Positions 43,880-54,749 of a DNA stretch of 64,000 bases are shown here, piece after piece (position 1 is the first letter of the stretch; each line of letters opens with the position of its first letter). Source of the stretch: Porpolomopsis calyptriformis (taxonomy: Eukaryota > Basidiomycota > Agaricomycetes > Agaricales > Hygrophoraceae); NCBI GenBank assembly GCA_951640195.1, contig OX621174.1:1364001-1428000 (forward strand). The letters run 5' to 3'. Under the pieces are notes generated by a model. The model was given only the letters and a program-made list of their open reading frames with translations. It was not told where the DNA came from and did not search any database. The position numbers and the translations under genes are program-made.

Positions 43880-45587
43880 TGTCACAACTGTAGTTGCAAG
43901 TCTTTTCATTAATCACAAGGCAGGCCTTGGAGCTCAATAAGTCTAGTAGGATGTAGAAGAAGGTTCTGACAGGGACGTCTTCGAATAGAGTGATGATTCC
44001 TTCTGAATTAAGTTTTACTTCTACAAAGAAGTTGTTCTGTGGGTTGAATCCATTGCGTGCCTCTGCTGAGAGTTTAGGGAATATGGGCATGAACGGTTGG
44101 CTTAGTAGTTGTGTTTTGTGTTTCTCTTTTCTTGTTCTGATGGAAAAGAAGTCTGATGATTCTGATTGCGTTCATGCTACTACAAGTAATCTCACAGGAG
44201 GACGAAGTGATGATCTGCTTCACCCTCAGGGTTTATATAGTATTTCTAAAATAGGAGTCACTATGAGTCAGCTTCTGCAGTCACCCCATTTTCTATTGTT
44301 CACAGCCTCCGGTTTAAGGTTTGCCATTGTTCTTAGTCATACTGCGGAAGGCTGTGTTGTTTTGATGACTCACCTCTATTGGGCATAGCCTTCCGCAGTA
44401 TCAGGCTGTGCTGTCTTATGACTGGTTCCTATTATTCTTCTAGTCATGAGATCGCCGCTGTTTCTATCTCTTGTCCGGCGTATCAGGTTTCTCTTCTTTG
44501 ACTGAGGAACCTCCTTTTGGTCTTCCCTTTGTGTCTGAGAATATAAAAGGTGTGGGGTTGTATCCCTACGCTTCAGTTCAATCCTTGTTAATTCATCATG
44601 ACTCCCTCCTACCAAGGCCACTACGTCCGATTCTTCAAGCAGTCTGGAGTGGTGCACTACACTGCTCCTGTCTTTCTCGATTGCGATTCATTTCACTACT
44701 ACCTCCAGCGCATCCCCTCCGATGCTGACCTCTGTTGGTCTTCTTTCTCCTGCTTTGCTTGCAGTGGCAAGCACAAAGTCAAGAAGTGTCCGTTCGTTCG
44801 CTGGCCAATCCAGCATGCTTGCGGCTTGATGGAGGATCCGCTTGGTGAGTATTTTGTTTTGTCTTTATTAGTCTGTGTTTGTTGATAATAGGCTTTCCCT
44901 TCTTTAGCTTGGGATGATGACACCCCTCCCCCTACTTCCCAGCTCCCTTTGGAGGAGCAGGTTAATTGGGGGTCTGACAAGTGGGCTGATTCCCTCCCTT
45001 CTGTCAAGAAGGAGGCAGTTGACTGGGCTGCCAGTCCCCCCTTCCATCCTTGGACCCCTGGTCCATTGAGTTCTTTATCTAGTGGTAAGCTTCTCAATTC
45101 CCTCACTTTCTTTGTGATTGTTGACTCTTTATTCTTAGTGGAAGATTTGTCATTATTGTTGACTAACGTCAACGTCAAGATCGAGGAGGAAGAAGTTCCT
45201 CCCAGTTTGTTATGGAGTCCCACCAACGATTGGTTGGGTGAGGAAGCGAGAAAGATAGCAATGAGTTTCGTAGAAGGGAAGGCCGCCGAGTTGCAGGCCT
45301 CCGGTGGTGACACCAATGGGGCAATCTACTGGGGTAATAAGTTGGCCGCAATAGATGGTCAGGTAGTGTCAAGTTTTGTAGAGTTTTTGAGGGACAGTAT
45401 GGTGCAGGAGATTGCCAAGACGGACTAGTATAATTAGCTAGTTGGACATGGACTCCTCCCTTTGTACAAATAGTTTCCGCTGCCAATAAAGACAGTCTCC
45501 CTCCCAAAAGAACTGCCATAAGAAAGAAAAGAAAAGAACAAAGAAAAGAGAGAAATTTTAAGAGAGTGAACGCCAATTTCATGACAC
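43880..45587 (-). mobile_element. Solo LTR of element C (1708 bp, TSD ctacc)
   Basis: Inverted relative to C; flanked by ctacc at 43875-43879 and 45588-45592. It arose by insertion of a C element into the antisense gene of G followed by LTR-LTR recombination. It carries an intact third copy of the LTR gene. Confidence 0.97.
44598..45428 (+). CDS. LTR-encoded antisense protein, CCHC-like knuckle (copy 3, solo LTR)
   Basis: Exons 44598-44844, 44908-45084 and 45139-45428, giving 237 residues and a TAG stop. The knuckle reads CFACSGKHKVKKC (CX2CX3HX4C). Position 21 is Tyr here, Arg in copy 1 and Cys in copy 2, as expected from repeated transitions. The gene stands alone in a solo LTR, with its own TATA box (44541-44550) and the inverted repeat upstream, so it could be transcribed without the rest of the retroelement. 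Its 3' end lies 159 bp before the LTR edge. The frame is open despite separation from gag-pol. Function not recognised. Confidence 0.72.
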
Positions 45588-46479
45588 TACCGCCGATTCG
45601 TTTTCACCGTCCAGGGGCTGGTGCCCATCCTCCGTCATCTCCATTATCGCCCCTGTCATGTCTGGCGTGTCTGCCGACACCTCTGCTGCCTTCGTCCCAC
45701 CTTCGCCCTCCGCCTTTTCCGTCTCACGATGGAACTCCTCCTCATTGATCTTCCTGTCCATAAGTGACTGGAGGAGCCTCTCGTAGGCTTCCTCCACCCG
45801 CTTCCGGTTCTCCACATCCCGTTCCTCCTGTTCTCGTTCCTCTCGTTCCTCACACTCTACTCGCTCTCACTCCTTGCACTCGACCCTCTCTCGTTCCTCC
45901 CGTGCAGACACCTCCACCCTCTCCCTCGCCTTGCATTCCTCTTCCCTCTCCGCCTCGACTTTCTCCTCAACCTCCCAACGCACAACCTCTGCCAGCCTTG
46001 GCATCAGCAACTCCCCTACCCACTCTAACCATTCCTGCTCTTCGAAAATGTCGAAGGTCTCACGGGCCTCTTTTTGCCACGCGACGACCTCGTCGTCCAT
46101 CAATGTTTGCTTCAGGGCCTTGACGACCCGATTATATGCGATCTAAAAAGATGGATTAGCGAAGAAAAATGATTAAAACATGAGACTCACAAGTAACTTG
46201 CAGAATTGCTGCCCCCAGACTTTATAGTCTTCAGGCTTGGCAACTCCATCTGGGAGCAACCTCATTTGGTCGCTGATCTTCTGTTTCACAATATTTATGA
46301 CATTCTTCGACATTTCTTGTTATCTTGGTGCAGATGCTTGACGTCGTGGTACGCGATTTCAAGACAGTCGTGTCTGAAGATGAATGTGACACACTAGTCA
46401 CACTTATAAACGCGCCTCGGCAATTACCAGCAAATCACGTGATTGACTGAGGACAGTCAACATTTCAGTGAGGAGGAGA

Positions 46480-47089
46480 TGATACAACCCCTCTGTCCCC
46501 TGAGCACCGTATATTCAACTATACAAATACTAGACGCCTATCAAGTCCTTCAAATATGAACACAAACACTCCGAACACTCCCAATAGCTCCCGAACATCC
46601 TGAACAAGTTCGAGAATCATCAAACGCTCTGAATGCGATCGAAGCTTTCTGAACGCGAATGAAAGTTTGTATATCAAAGGGAAGACACTATTCAAAGGCA
46701 TCAGTTCTCTTCTATTTCTCCCTTTTCATTCAATTCATTTATTCCCATTCACTACTTTCCCCTTAGATCATTAGAGAGGCTCCCCTTTTACTATATACAC
46801 TCAAAGGGATCCTTGTACTAGAAGATATATATACTGTATGTTGTAGCTAGTGATCCAAAAAAAGTTAGATATTTGCTTCTCTCTCGCCCTCGAGTCTAGA
46901 TCTTCTAAGACTTCCTCTCGATTTCCTCTTTCGACTTTCCGATCCTTCTGATTCCCTGATCGATCTCGTTCACGAATGATCGAAGACTTCCTTTCCATGA
47001 TCATCGATCATAGACTGTGTCGAGACTCTTTATAGTTGTCCTCGCACCTTGTTCTGTGTTCGGTTCTTATACACGAAGCAGACATATCA
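46480..47089 (+). repeat. 3' LTR of element G (~610 bp)
   Basis: TGATACAACCCC directly after a purine-rich tract, to GACATATCA before the resumed integrase of D. The first 29 bases share 20 with the 5' LTR and the ends are similar, but length and interior differ. Edges inferred from termini only. Confidence 0.7.
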
Positions 47090-47580
47090 ACGATGAAGGC
47101 TGCTCACGATAAGCACATCCGAACTACTCAAGAATATTCACCAGGAGATAAAGTATGGTTGGCTGCCACTAATATCAAAACCAAACAACCAATGAAGAAG
47201 CTCGACAACAAATGCTTCAGTCCCTTCAAGGTTGTTGAAAAGGTTAGTCGCTCTGCCTACAAACTCGATCTCTCCCACAAATAGTTGGGACTTCATCAGG
47301 TCTTCAATGAATCATATCTCTCTCCCTATCAATCTCCCTCATTTCCCAATCAGAAAAAACCTACCCCCCCTCCCCCAATCCAACTGGAAGGTGACTCCGA
47401 ATATGTCGTTGATGAAATTCTGGATTCTCATCTGCGACAAGGAAAACTTCAATATTTAGTACACTGGGAAGGCTACACCAGTGAAGAAAACACCTGGGAA
47501 CCAGAATCAAATGTCAAGAATGCCTAAGAATTGGTTGATGAGTTTCACGTTCTCCACCCTGAACAACCAACTCCTCGACT
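47090..47580 (+). pseudogene. integrase C-terminal domain and chromodomain of element D
   Basis: Continues the D integrase (AAHDKHIRTTQEYSPGDKVW, then KKLDNKCFSPFKVVEKV) with a TAG at 47282. A chromodomain follows, beginning EYVVDEILDSHL and containing YLVHWEGYTSEENTWEP. A TAA follows VKNA. Typical chromovirus 3' end of pol. Together with 36156-36906 it shows that element G split one integrase gene. Confidence 0.9.
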
Positions 47581-47599
47581 CTGACTCTACATTATCCAA

Positions 47600-48400
47600 A
47601 TGGACAACTTCTTCAGAATCAACGAACGTCTCTATGATCCAATCACAGACTCCACTGGCAAGGATTACAAATCACTGAAGGTCAGTAATAACATTGATGT
47701 TCTCATCCCACTTCACCCCACAGAAGTCGACTAACTGCTTGAACGCAATTTCAATGGTTCCATCTTCCTCCCCCACTTGCCTTCAACCGCTTGTCAAGCA
47801 TGGATCTACGAATCCAGTCCTGTCAATGCAGTCACAACCGTTCTGCAATTGGATGCTCAAGGTCATTTGCTCCAAATGTACCAACTCGTTTCTGTCAGAG
47901 ATATATTTTTTCTTTTTCCTTTGCTTGTCTATTCCTGTTTACATCAGACAGTTTACATCAATAACCGCTTAGCCACCCAAGCTCCGCTTAGTAATAGAAG
48001 GTGACCAAGCCATATCTATATTTAGTCTACCATTACTCTCCTTATCCACATGACTCATCCATCGTCGTTACGACTCACACATAGTCAGTATGACTCATAC
48101 TTAGCTAGTATATAAAGCTAGTAGTAGATAGACTTAGGATAAGTCTGTTTCTTTCATTAACACCCCAATCAGTAGTCTGCCAACCCTTTAAAACCCTACA
48201 CCCAGAGCCTGAAGTAAAACCTTACGATCAACCCTAGACTGCTGTCTAACAGTTTCCCCTTTGTCTGCCCTGGAAATCCATTGACAGTACCAATACCATC
48301 TCCCCGCTTCTCCCTGCTATGCACCTCAGTGGTTATTACAAGACTGTTCAAGACATCTCCAACGCCTGTTCTAACATTGCGCAGACGCGAATTTGAAGAG
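47600..48400 (+). pseudogene. Extra ORF of element D downstream of the chromodomain
   Basis: ATG at 47600 (MDNFFRINERLYDPITD), then LIPLHPTEVD, a TAA, NFNGSIFLPHLPSTACQAW and VLQLDAQGHLLQMYQLVS, where solo LTR-A (TSD gtttc) cuts in. After it a few more codons remain before a stop. It has no membrane segment and no recognised domain. Like the coiled-coil ORF of B it lies between pol and the 3' LTR, but I see no similarity between the two. Confidence 0.4.
47893..48251 (+). mobile_element. Solo LTR of family A (359 bp, TSD gtttc)
   Basis: gtttc at 47888-47892 and 48252-48256. Same length as the LTR at 3250-3608. TGACTCA sites near 48051 and 48090, then TATATAAAG and AAGTCTGTTTCT in the expected spacing. 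Confidence 0.97.
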
Positions 48401-48407
48401 AGGGTGA

Positions 48408-49376
48408 TGTTATAGCCACTTCATTTTTCATCTTGCCCACTTTCCTTATCTTTGATCTTATCTTATCTTATCTTTCTCCTTATCTAATCTTCTATCTTAT
48501 CTCCTCATAGATTGGGGGTGATAATGCCATTAGCCAATGAAGATGTGCTCTGCAGCAACTCCGCAGTAGCTGTACAAGGCTGCGCAATACTGCACATTAG
48601 TCAGCTGTTCCATGGATCATTGCTGTGGTTATCACAATCACAGCCCAGGCCTGGGTAGATATAAGTAGAGTACAGCATGCTTGTATTTCCCCAGTTTTCG
48701 TCCTTTAACGTTGTCACCACCAGTTTATGCGCTGGTGTCAGGACCGAGGTTCCAAGGGGGTTCTCTGGGCCTAGCACGACACAATATAGAGCTGATAAGT
48801 GATCCAAAGGGACTGTTGGATTCAGGATGGAACCACAGTATGTAGACAAGTAAGTCAAAACTAGGGAGTCTACTACGAAAAAGCGTATCTTTATATATAA
48901 AGCAATAAAAGGGAAATCTATGAAGGACTATAAGGGACGAGTGTTTGAAGGTCATAGGGACCTGATATGTAAGGGATAATGGTCCATAATATAGTCTTTA
49001 AAGGGGGTTCAATAGGAGTATAGAATGAAGTGAAATAAAAGGGTGAAAGGGACCATCATAGATGATCCGAGTGCCACAGTGGCTCAGAGTGCGCGAAACG
49101 AGTGTGCTCGTTTGGCGCAGCTTTCAAGGAGCCCGATGAACCAAGTTTGGAGTGAATCCAATCACTGGTTCTTGAGTTACAGTTGCTTTAGTGATTTTGG
49201 CATAATCACTATAAAAGGTGCGCAGAACGAGTATGCTTGTTTCGCACAAGGTGTCACAACATCACCTGAGAGTGCGCAAAACGAGTGTGCTTGTTTGGCG
49301 CAGATATTTCTGACAGCTGGTCTCTCTGTGATTTATGTCTCCTCTAAGTGACCTGAGTCCCTCTGCCGACATAACA
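48408..49376 (+). repeat. 3' LTR of element D (384 bp plus inserted solo LTR-E)
   Basis: TGTTAT at the left and ATAACA at the right. The interior has a run of ttatc (GATA-type) units near 48450-48500 and a TATA-like box. Interrupted at 48736-49315 by LTR-E. Followed by atgag. Confidence 0.85.
48736..49315 (+). mobile_element. Solo LTR of family E (580 bp, TSD gctgg)
   Basis: gctgg at 48731-48735 and 49316-49320. Nearly identical to 35576-36155, with three hairpin repeats at 49090-49119, 49219-49248 and 49273-49302. Confidence 0.97.
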
Positions 49377-49978
49377 ATGAGTCAGTGTTCCATAACATGA
49401 GTCAAAGATAAGGATAAGTCATTGTGATTAATGACAAATCATAAAGAGGTGAAACATAAATGGAAATAAAGTGTATCCATATATGGATAGAGTCTTGGGA
49501 TAAGGCTATGGAGAATCCCTGGGGAATCCCAAGGAAAGTGTTACAATACGTCCTTTTTTCTTGTCTTATCTCATCGCCACCTTCCTTATCCCATCTTCTT
49601 TCCTTATCGTTTTCCTTTTGTCATTTGTGACCCATGACTGTGACCGTCACATATGAGAGACTTCCACTATTGGTTGGCTTAGTTGCGCAGCAATCCACAG
49701 CAGCTGAGTCAGCCGTTCCATGGATCGCTGTTGAGTCATAGAATTCAAACTCAGAGTAGATAAGTAGCATAGTCAGAGTTTGTATTCCCTAGTTTCGATC
49801 TCAACAAAGACACCCCGCTCTAACCTTTGGTTGGAGTCTCAGTTCTTTCTATTGAGCACCCCTAAGCTGACTGGGAGATTACTGCGCCTTAACAGAAAGA
49901 GTATGGGGAATCCCAAGATAAGATAAGGAATTACATGGAGATAAGAGAAAGAGAAATGAAAAATTATGACCATGACAT
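49377..49978 (-). repeat. Diverged B-like LTR fragment, split by solo LTR-F
   Basis: atgagtcagtgtt, a taaggctatgg-like stretch and gggaatcccaag segments match LTR-B in the same order. The outer end is CCATGACA at 49978. It is the receptor of element D (atgag) and of LTR-F. The remainder on the other side of D is not in the window. Confidence 0.8.
49539..49894 (+). mobile_element. Solo LTR of family F (356 bp, TSD gaaag)
   Basis: TGTTACAATACG to GCCTTAACA with gaaag at 49534-49538 and 49895-49899. Shares short blocks with LTR-D (for example gttccatggatc), so D and F are related families. Two TGAGTCA sites. Confidence 0.95.
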
Positions 49979-50142
49979 GTAGCATAAGCATGAAGGGCAG
50001 AGGTAATGATGGAACTAAAGATTGAGGCTTCTTCTTGTGTTTGTTTCCTGCAGATTTGTATGTAGTGGAAAATGTTATTGTTGTCTGAGTTGTAAATACT
50101 ACCAAGGGAAACTGGAAAGTTTGAGTTGCTGTATGAAGACAT
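49979..50142 (-). pseudogene. Fragment of an unrecognised ORF at the island edge
   Basis: A minus-strand frame from the ATG at 50142 (MSSYSNSNFPVSLGSIY) runs for about 54 residues and is cut by the B-like LTR at 49978. It could be the N-terminus of a retroelement Gag or a host gene; the composition gives no clue. It marks the border between the transposon island and the conserved gene block. Confidence 0.35.
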
Positions 50143-50405
50143 TATCAGAGATGCTGGCTAAGAGTTATGTCTCATACCTGTCAGTACGGCCATAAATACA
50201 GCTGGCAGCATGGTGGGCACAAGGCTAGGTGTGAGGAAGTAGGCCCAAGCACTGCAATCTCTATTAAACTCCGCTATGTCGGCAGTACGGCATAAATCAG
50301 TCACGGGACTGAAGACTGACTCCGATCATCGGAAGCATCACGTGACGATCGCCAAGATAAGTGACCAGTGACCATGACCCATCCACCGTTTGCTTCGGTT
50401 TCACC

Positions 50406-53400
50406 ATGGAGTCGTTCATCGAGGAGGTTGAGCAGCTGGCAGACAAGGGTTACAAGTATACCCGTGCTGAACTCATTGGTGAGGGTTAGAATCAGAATTG
50501 TTCCTCTTGCTTCATAACTCAATACCAATTTCAGGAATATTTGATCCCAACCGTGAGCGACCCGTTATAAAAATTTATCGTTTCGACAATTATTGTTCCA
50601 AATAGGGCGCCACGACGAGCCCGTAGAGATAGCCCATGATAAAGCTTTGGAGGAGATTAAAGCGAAGCACCGCTTCAGGAGCTTTGCCCCTGAAAGGAGT
50701 GACAACTTTGTCAAATGGTATGCTTCCGTTGGTTCCTTCGATCTTTGTCGTGTTTTTGAACAGGCCAACAGGCACATTGACGGCAACGATTATATGTGGG
50801 CTCTGTCGGAGTTACTTGATCGTGCCAAAGAAGTTATTTTCATCCAGGTGGGGTCGTCAATGGAGATTTCCCTCACGATTCTGATAGAGCTGTTGTATGC
50901 AGGACTGGTGGCTCACTCCAGAGCTCTACCTTCGTCGACCACCTGCCTATTACCCGGAGTGGAGGCTTGACAGGATTCTCAAAAGGAAGGCAGAGGAGGG
51001 TGTCAAGGTTTATGTGATCGTGTATAAAGAGGTGCATTCCCTGCATCTTCCCCCTACGATTCCTCTAAACTTTCCACATAGGTTCCCCAAACGATGTCAA
51101 TGGATTCGCATTATACCAAGGTCCCGTGTTAGATTGAAATTGATGACCGTACGATGACCTTACCAATGTTGATGTTCTAGAAAGCTTTGGAGGCTCTACA
51201 TTACAATATTGCTTGCATGCGCCATCCTGATCATATTGGAACGGAAGGTTTGCCTTTCGGGATTCGTCAGCAGTTGACAGAGAACTTATCGTTTTCCTCT
51301 CTTAGATCCTGTAGAATTTTGGTCTCACCACGAAAAGGTTCGGGTCTTCCGTTGAAAGAAACATTGACGTTGACGCTGACGAGTGGCCGCCTCTAGGTGG
51401 TTGTCATCGACAATCACATCGCCTGCATTGGTGGCCTTGACCTGTGCTTCGGCCGCTGGGACACACACACACACCCTCTCGCAGACGTTCATCCTACCAA
51501 CTTTTCCAAGACATTATTTCCCGGCCAGGTGAGCCAACTAGACCATAGTTTCAAGCCATTTTTTGAAGATGACTATTACTTAGGACTACAACAACGCTCG
51601 GATAATGGACTTCCACGATGTGTTTAAATTCGCAAACAATGAAATGTCGATTTTGGAGAGTGCGAGAATGCCTTGGCACGATGTGAGCCCACATTAATGG
51701 TCCCACCTTCAGCCTCATTGTGGCTGACCCCAGATACTTTCATAGGTACATATGACACTCACTGGACCTGTTGTGCTGGACATCGTCCAGCATTTCAAGG
51801 AGCGTTGGAATGAGATCAAGACACGGAAGGTAACTTCTTCGCTTCAACAACACGATGATGTTGGAATACTGATGACATGGTGTAGTACAAAGATGATGCG
51901 TAAGCATGGCCCATCAAGGTTTCCAGTGCGAGAAGATAACTCTTCGCGACCGATTCACAGTCGTTTCGCGTGGATCACCTTTCCACCCCAGGTTAAAACA
52001 GATCCAACGGCTGTTAATGAAGAAGCTGAAACCCGCAAGTCATCGTCTTTTGCCATCGCGCTTGGAGTATAGTGAACGTTCTTCGTTAGATGCCTCCTAT
52101 CATGACCTGTGGCATGAGATAGATAAGTATATGCATCGCTTCCATCTCGGTTTGGGAGAGAAGGATGAAGCCCAATCTGAACGGCCCAATCCTTGGACGT
52201 GTCGAGTACAGGTCGTCCGAAGCGTATCTGATTGGAGTCACGGAGTTTTGACAGAGCAAAGCATCCAAAATGCTTGTAAGGTTCCACAGGAGTGTCTGCA
52301 TTGCTCCCGCCATTCACCGTTCGTCTTTTCTTGCAGACTGTCAAATGATCCAGGAGGCCAACCATTTCATTTATATTGGTGAGTCAATCCGTCTTGCGTA
52401 TCATGAGTTTCCATATTCCCATGTGGCTATGCGGAACCAGAGAACCAATTCTTGTAAGCCTTGCGTTGAGACTACCCACTTGTCTTGATCCTCCCTCTCA
52501 GTATTTCATCCACCAAGCTTGGTGGTCAAGTGAAGAACCAGATCGGCGCGGCGCTTGTCCAGAGGATCCTCAGGGCGGCACGATCCAGGGAAAAGTTCAA
52601 GGTAAAGCATTGTCCGAAAGCCTTTCTTGCCTTGGATGACCTTCGTCCAAGGTTATTGTGCTTATCCCGGAACTTCCGGCCTTTGCTGGAGATTTCAAGA
52701 AGGAGTCATCGCTGAAGACCATCATGGGAGCCCAGTACCGCACCATCAACCGCGGTGGGAGCAGCATATACGAGGAAATCCACAAAGCGGGCTATAATCC
52801 GTTTAGTTGTCTCTTACAAGCTCTATCCCCTGTTAACGACACTCATAATGATTTATAGGATGGATTACATTCGTTTTTATAATCTCCGAGCTTATGACAG
52901 AATCAACGCGCCGCGTAAGAGAGTGTTTTTTTTTGTCTGGGTGTGAGTGACGATTGACCAAAAGGATCGTAGCTTCCTTTATTTCCAAAATAGAGGAAAA
53001 GTCCGGGGTGAAGTTTAATCAAGCACGCGTTGCACTTACACGCCAATGGATCGGGGATGTACCCGGCCAAGTGGACGTGAAGGAAGTCGTGGTCAAGGAG
53101 TTGGGGGCCACGACGGAAGGGATCGTCGTGAGCAACAAGACGCCGGCAAAGACGGAGACTATAGCGGTACCGCGATCGGTGGAGGAGGCGAACGAAACGC
53201 TCATGAAGTTTGAACGCGCGGCTGTGGACGATGGCGACGATGACGTGTCGGACACGGTGTCGCAGCAGTTGTTGCTGCGTGACAAGACCAAGAGTCTTGC
53301 GGATGAAAAGTGGCTGGGGACTGAAGAGGAAGAATTGAATGCGTGGGTGTCTTCATTTCCGATGGTGTTTCTTGTCTAAATCAGCTGCCTTAGTTATATC

Positions 53401-54338
53401 TCCGAGCTCTTATACATTCACACCAAACTTATGATTGTTGATGACGCGAGGGTGATCGTATGGTTTCATCTTCTTGATTACGTAACCATCTTTTTTTTTG
53501 ACTGGAGCATGAATTTAGATGGGTTCTGCGAATCTCAATGACCGCAGCCAAAGGGTGGGTAACTGCGGCGTTACTTTTTCCGCCTTGAGCTGAACACACA
53601 TATATGTCTAGGGCGACCGCGATTCGGAGATTGCCCTTGTGGTTGAAGACAATGATCTGATTCATACAAGCATGGACGGCAGACCGTATATGGCCACTCG
53701 CTTTGCGGCTACATTACGCCGGAAACTGTTCAAAGGTGAACGCGGGTTGGGATACGACGCGTCATTAACACCGTATTATTTACAGAACATCTCGGGCTGA
53801 TTCCTCCGCAGACGTGTGCGACAGGAAACGAGCCTGTGACATCGTTCATGAAACCTGTGCCGTGCCCGAATGAAGATGAGATGGGGACGGCTTTGGACGA
53901 GGCTGTTGCCGACCCTCTCTCTGACAAGACGCTCGGTCTGTGGAACGAGACCGCGAAAAAGAATCGTGAAATATTTAGTGAGATATTCCGGACTGTTCCG
54001 ACGAACGAAGTGAGAGATTGGGATGCGTACGAGGTAACATACGATCGCGACATCTGCTGTGGTGGTGTTGACTGACAAGTGAGTAGAAATATGTGCCAAA
54101 GGTGAAGCCGGGGCACGTCGCGCCAGGGATCACGCTTGCGAGGCTTGAGGCGCGTCTGTCTGAAGTGCGGGGTGGGTTGGTGGAATTCCCATTGGTTGGC
54201 TGTTTTTGTTTTTCGTTTTCGGTGGTTGTTTTTTGACAATGGGATTTTTCTTTTTAGGAGTTTTTGATTGATGAAGCGGGGTTGGTGGAAGGTCCAGCGT
54301 GGGTTGGGCTGGACCCCACACTTCCGATTTACATTTGA
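50406..54338 (+). CDS. Phospholipase D (PLD superfamily, two HKD motifs)
   Basis: Multi-exon gene from CACCATGG (50406) to TGA (54338). It hydrolyses phosphatidylcholine to phosphatidic acid and choline in membrane signalling and trafficking. HKD1 is [19 protein letters not shown] near 51380-51450, followed by [12 protein letters not shown]2 is [10 protein letters not shown] near 53430, followed by GSANLNDRS and [12 protein letters not shown]. Other family blocks: [55 protein letters not shown], and the C-terminal LDPTLPIYI. Introns split HKD1 upstream and HKD2; that next to VKW ends ccaacag at 50768. No PX/PH domain is seen, so it is a short fungal form. Exon limits in the middle are approximate. 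Confidence 0.92.
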
Positions 54339-54749
54339 CCGATCTCCCCACTTTCGATTGCAATTTGTATACGCCTTGATGATTGCCCCGTGTGTGTACT
54401 GTACTATATGTGAAATTGGAATAGGAAAATGATATTTATTTATTTTTGCCGAGCGCATCGAGTATTGTTCACCATGGCCCATCGGAGGTCGCGTGACTAC
54501 GTTAGCGAGAGATAATGAAAGATGGTCGTCCAATGGGGGTCGCTTGGGTAAGCGAATGGGAAAGGGAGGAGTGAAACGATCCGCGATCGGAACGGAGTAC
54601 ACAGCTCGGAGGGGGGTGATAATTGCGGGTAGAAAGCGGTGCTGAGGTTTGGCTTACTGGGTTTTTGTTAGTTTTCGCTAGTACATATTGTATGGTAGCA
54701 TCAAGTGAATCATTAGTGGCTACATACCGCACGGGGCTATGCTTGGGTG
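54339..54749. other. Intergenic, no feature recognised
   Basis: Between the phospholipase D stop and the next coding signal. A TATATG/AAATT-rich stretch near 54400-54450 may hold the polyadenylation region. Confidence 0.6.

Larger units (their letters stand above)
43130..46313 (-). pseudogene. Antisense Zn(II)2Cys6-type gene of element G, split by solo LTR-C
   Basis: Minus strand from the ATG at 46313 (MSKNVINIVKQKISDQ). Intron 1 lies near 46192-46144 (GTGAGT to TTTTAG). A long Glu/Arg-rich coiled-coil stretch follows (EREEECKARERVE) with one stop near 45867. After removal of the LTR-C insert and one ctacc copy, the frame runs SLTAEELVEQSK, then VEGK, an intron, and CDFCEKVGAEC...CAKCVTDKHRC. 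That cluster is C-x2-C-x6-C-x8-C-x2-C-x6-C, exactly the fungal binuclear zinc consensus. A basic tail and a last exon (REVLAAITEEKVR) end at 43130. Possible DNA-binding protein; role in the element unknown. Confidence 0.7.
36907..47089 (+). mobile_element. Ty3/gypsy element G with antisense Zn2Cys6 gene, nested in D
   Basis: It carries a TGATACGACC-starting 5' LTR, a TGG-type primer site, gag-protease (37341-39467), pol in one frame (39464-42898), an antisense gene (46313-43130), a purine-rich tract (cagtgaggaggaga) and a 3' LTR. Its pol words (FQTPYRAH, VPVFHDDVTYILQPEIP, YNSRANGIVE) are those of a non-chromodomain basidiomycete gypsy lineage. The two LTRs differ in length and sequence. The flanks aatga and gatga are only an approximate duplication. 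A solo LTR-C sits in the antisense gene. Confidence 0.9.
36156..49376 (+). mobile_element. Ty3/gypsy chromovirus D, 5'-truncated, with nested insertions
   Basis: Integrase from the zinc-finger region (36156) to the chromodomain and an extra ORF, a purine-rich tract (gaagagagggtga) and the 3' LTR (48408-49376). Everything upstream of the integrase is gone at the LTR-E junction. Element G interrupts the integrase at 36907-47089, a solo LTR-A interrupts the extra ORF and a solo LTR-E interrupts the LTR. The base atgag after its LTR fits a target duplication in a B-like LTR. Confidence 0.88.

Noticed and set aside
47893..48251. LTR-A copy as the 3' LTR of element D
   Set aside because: It has its own target duplication gtttc and lies before the purine-rich tract and the true LTR of D (48408).
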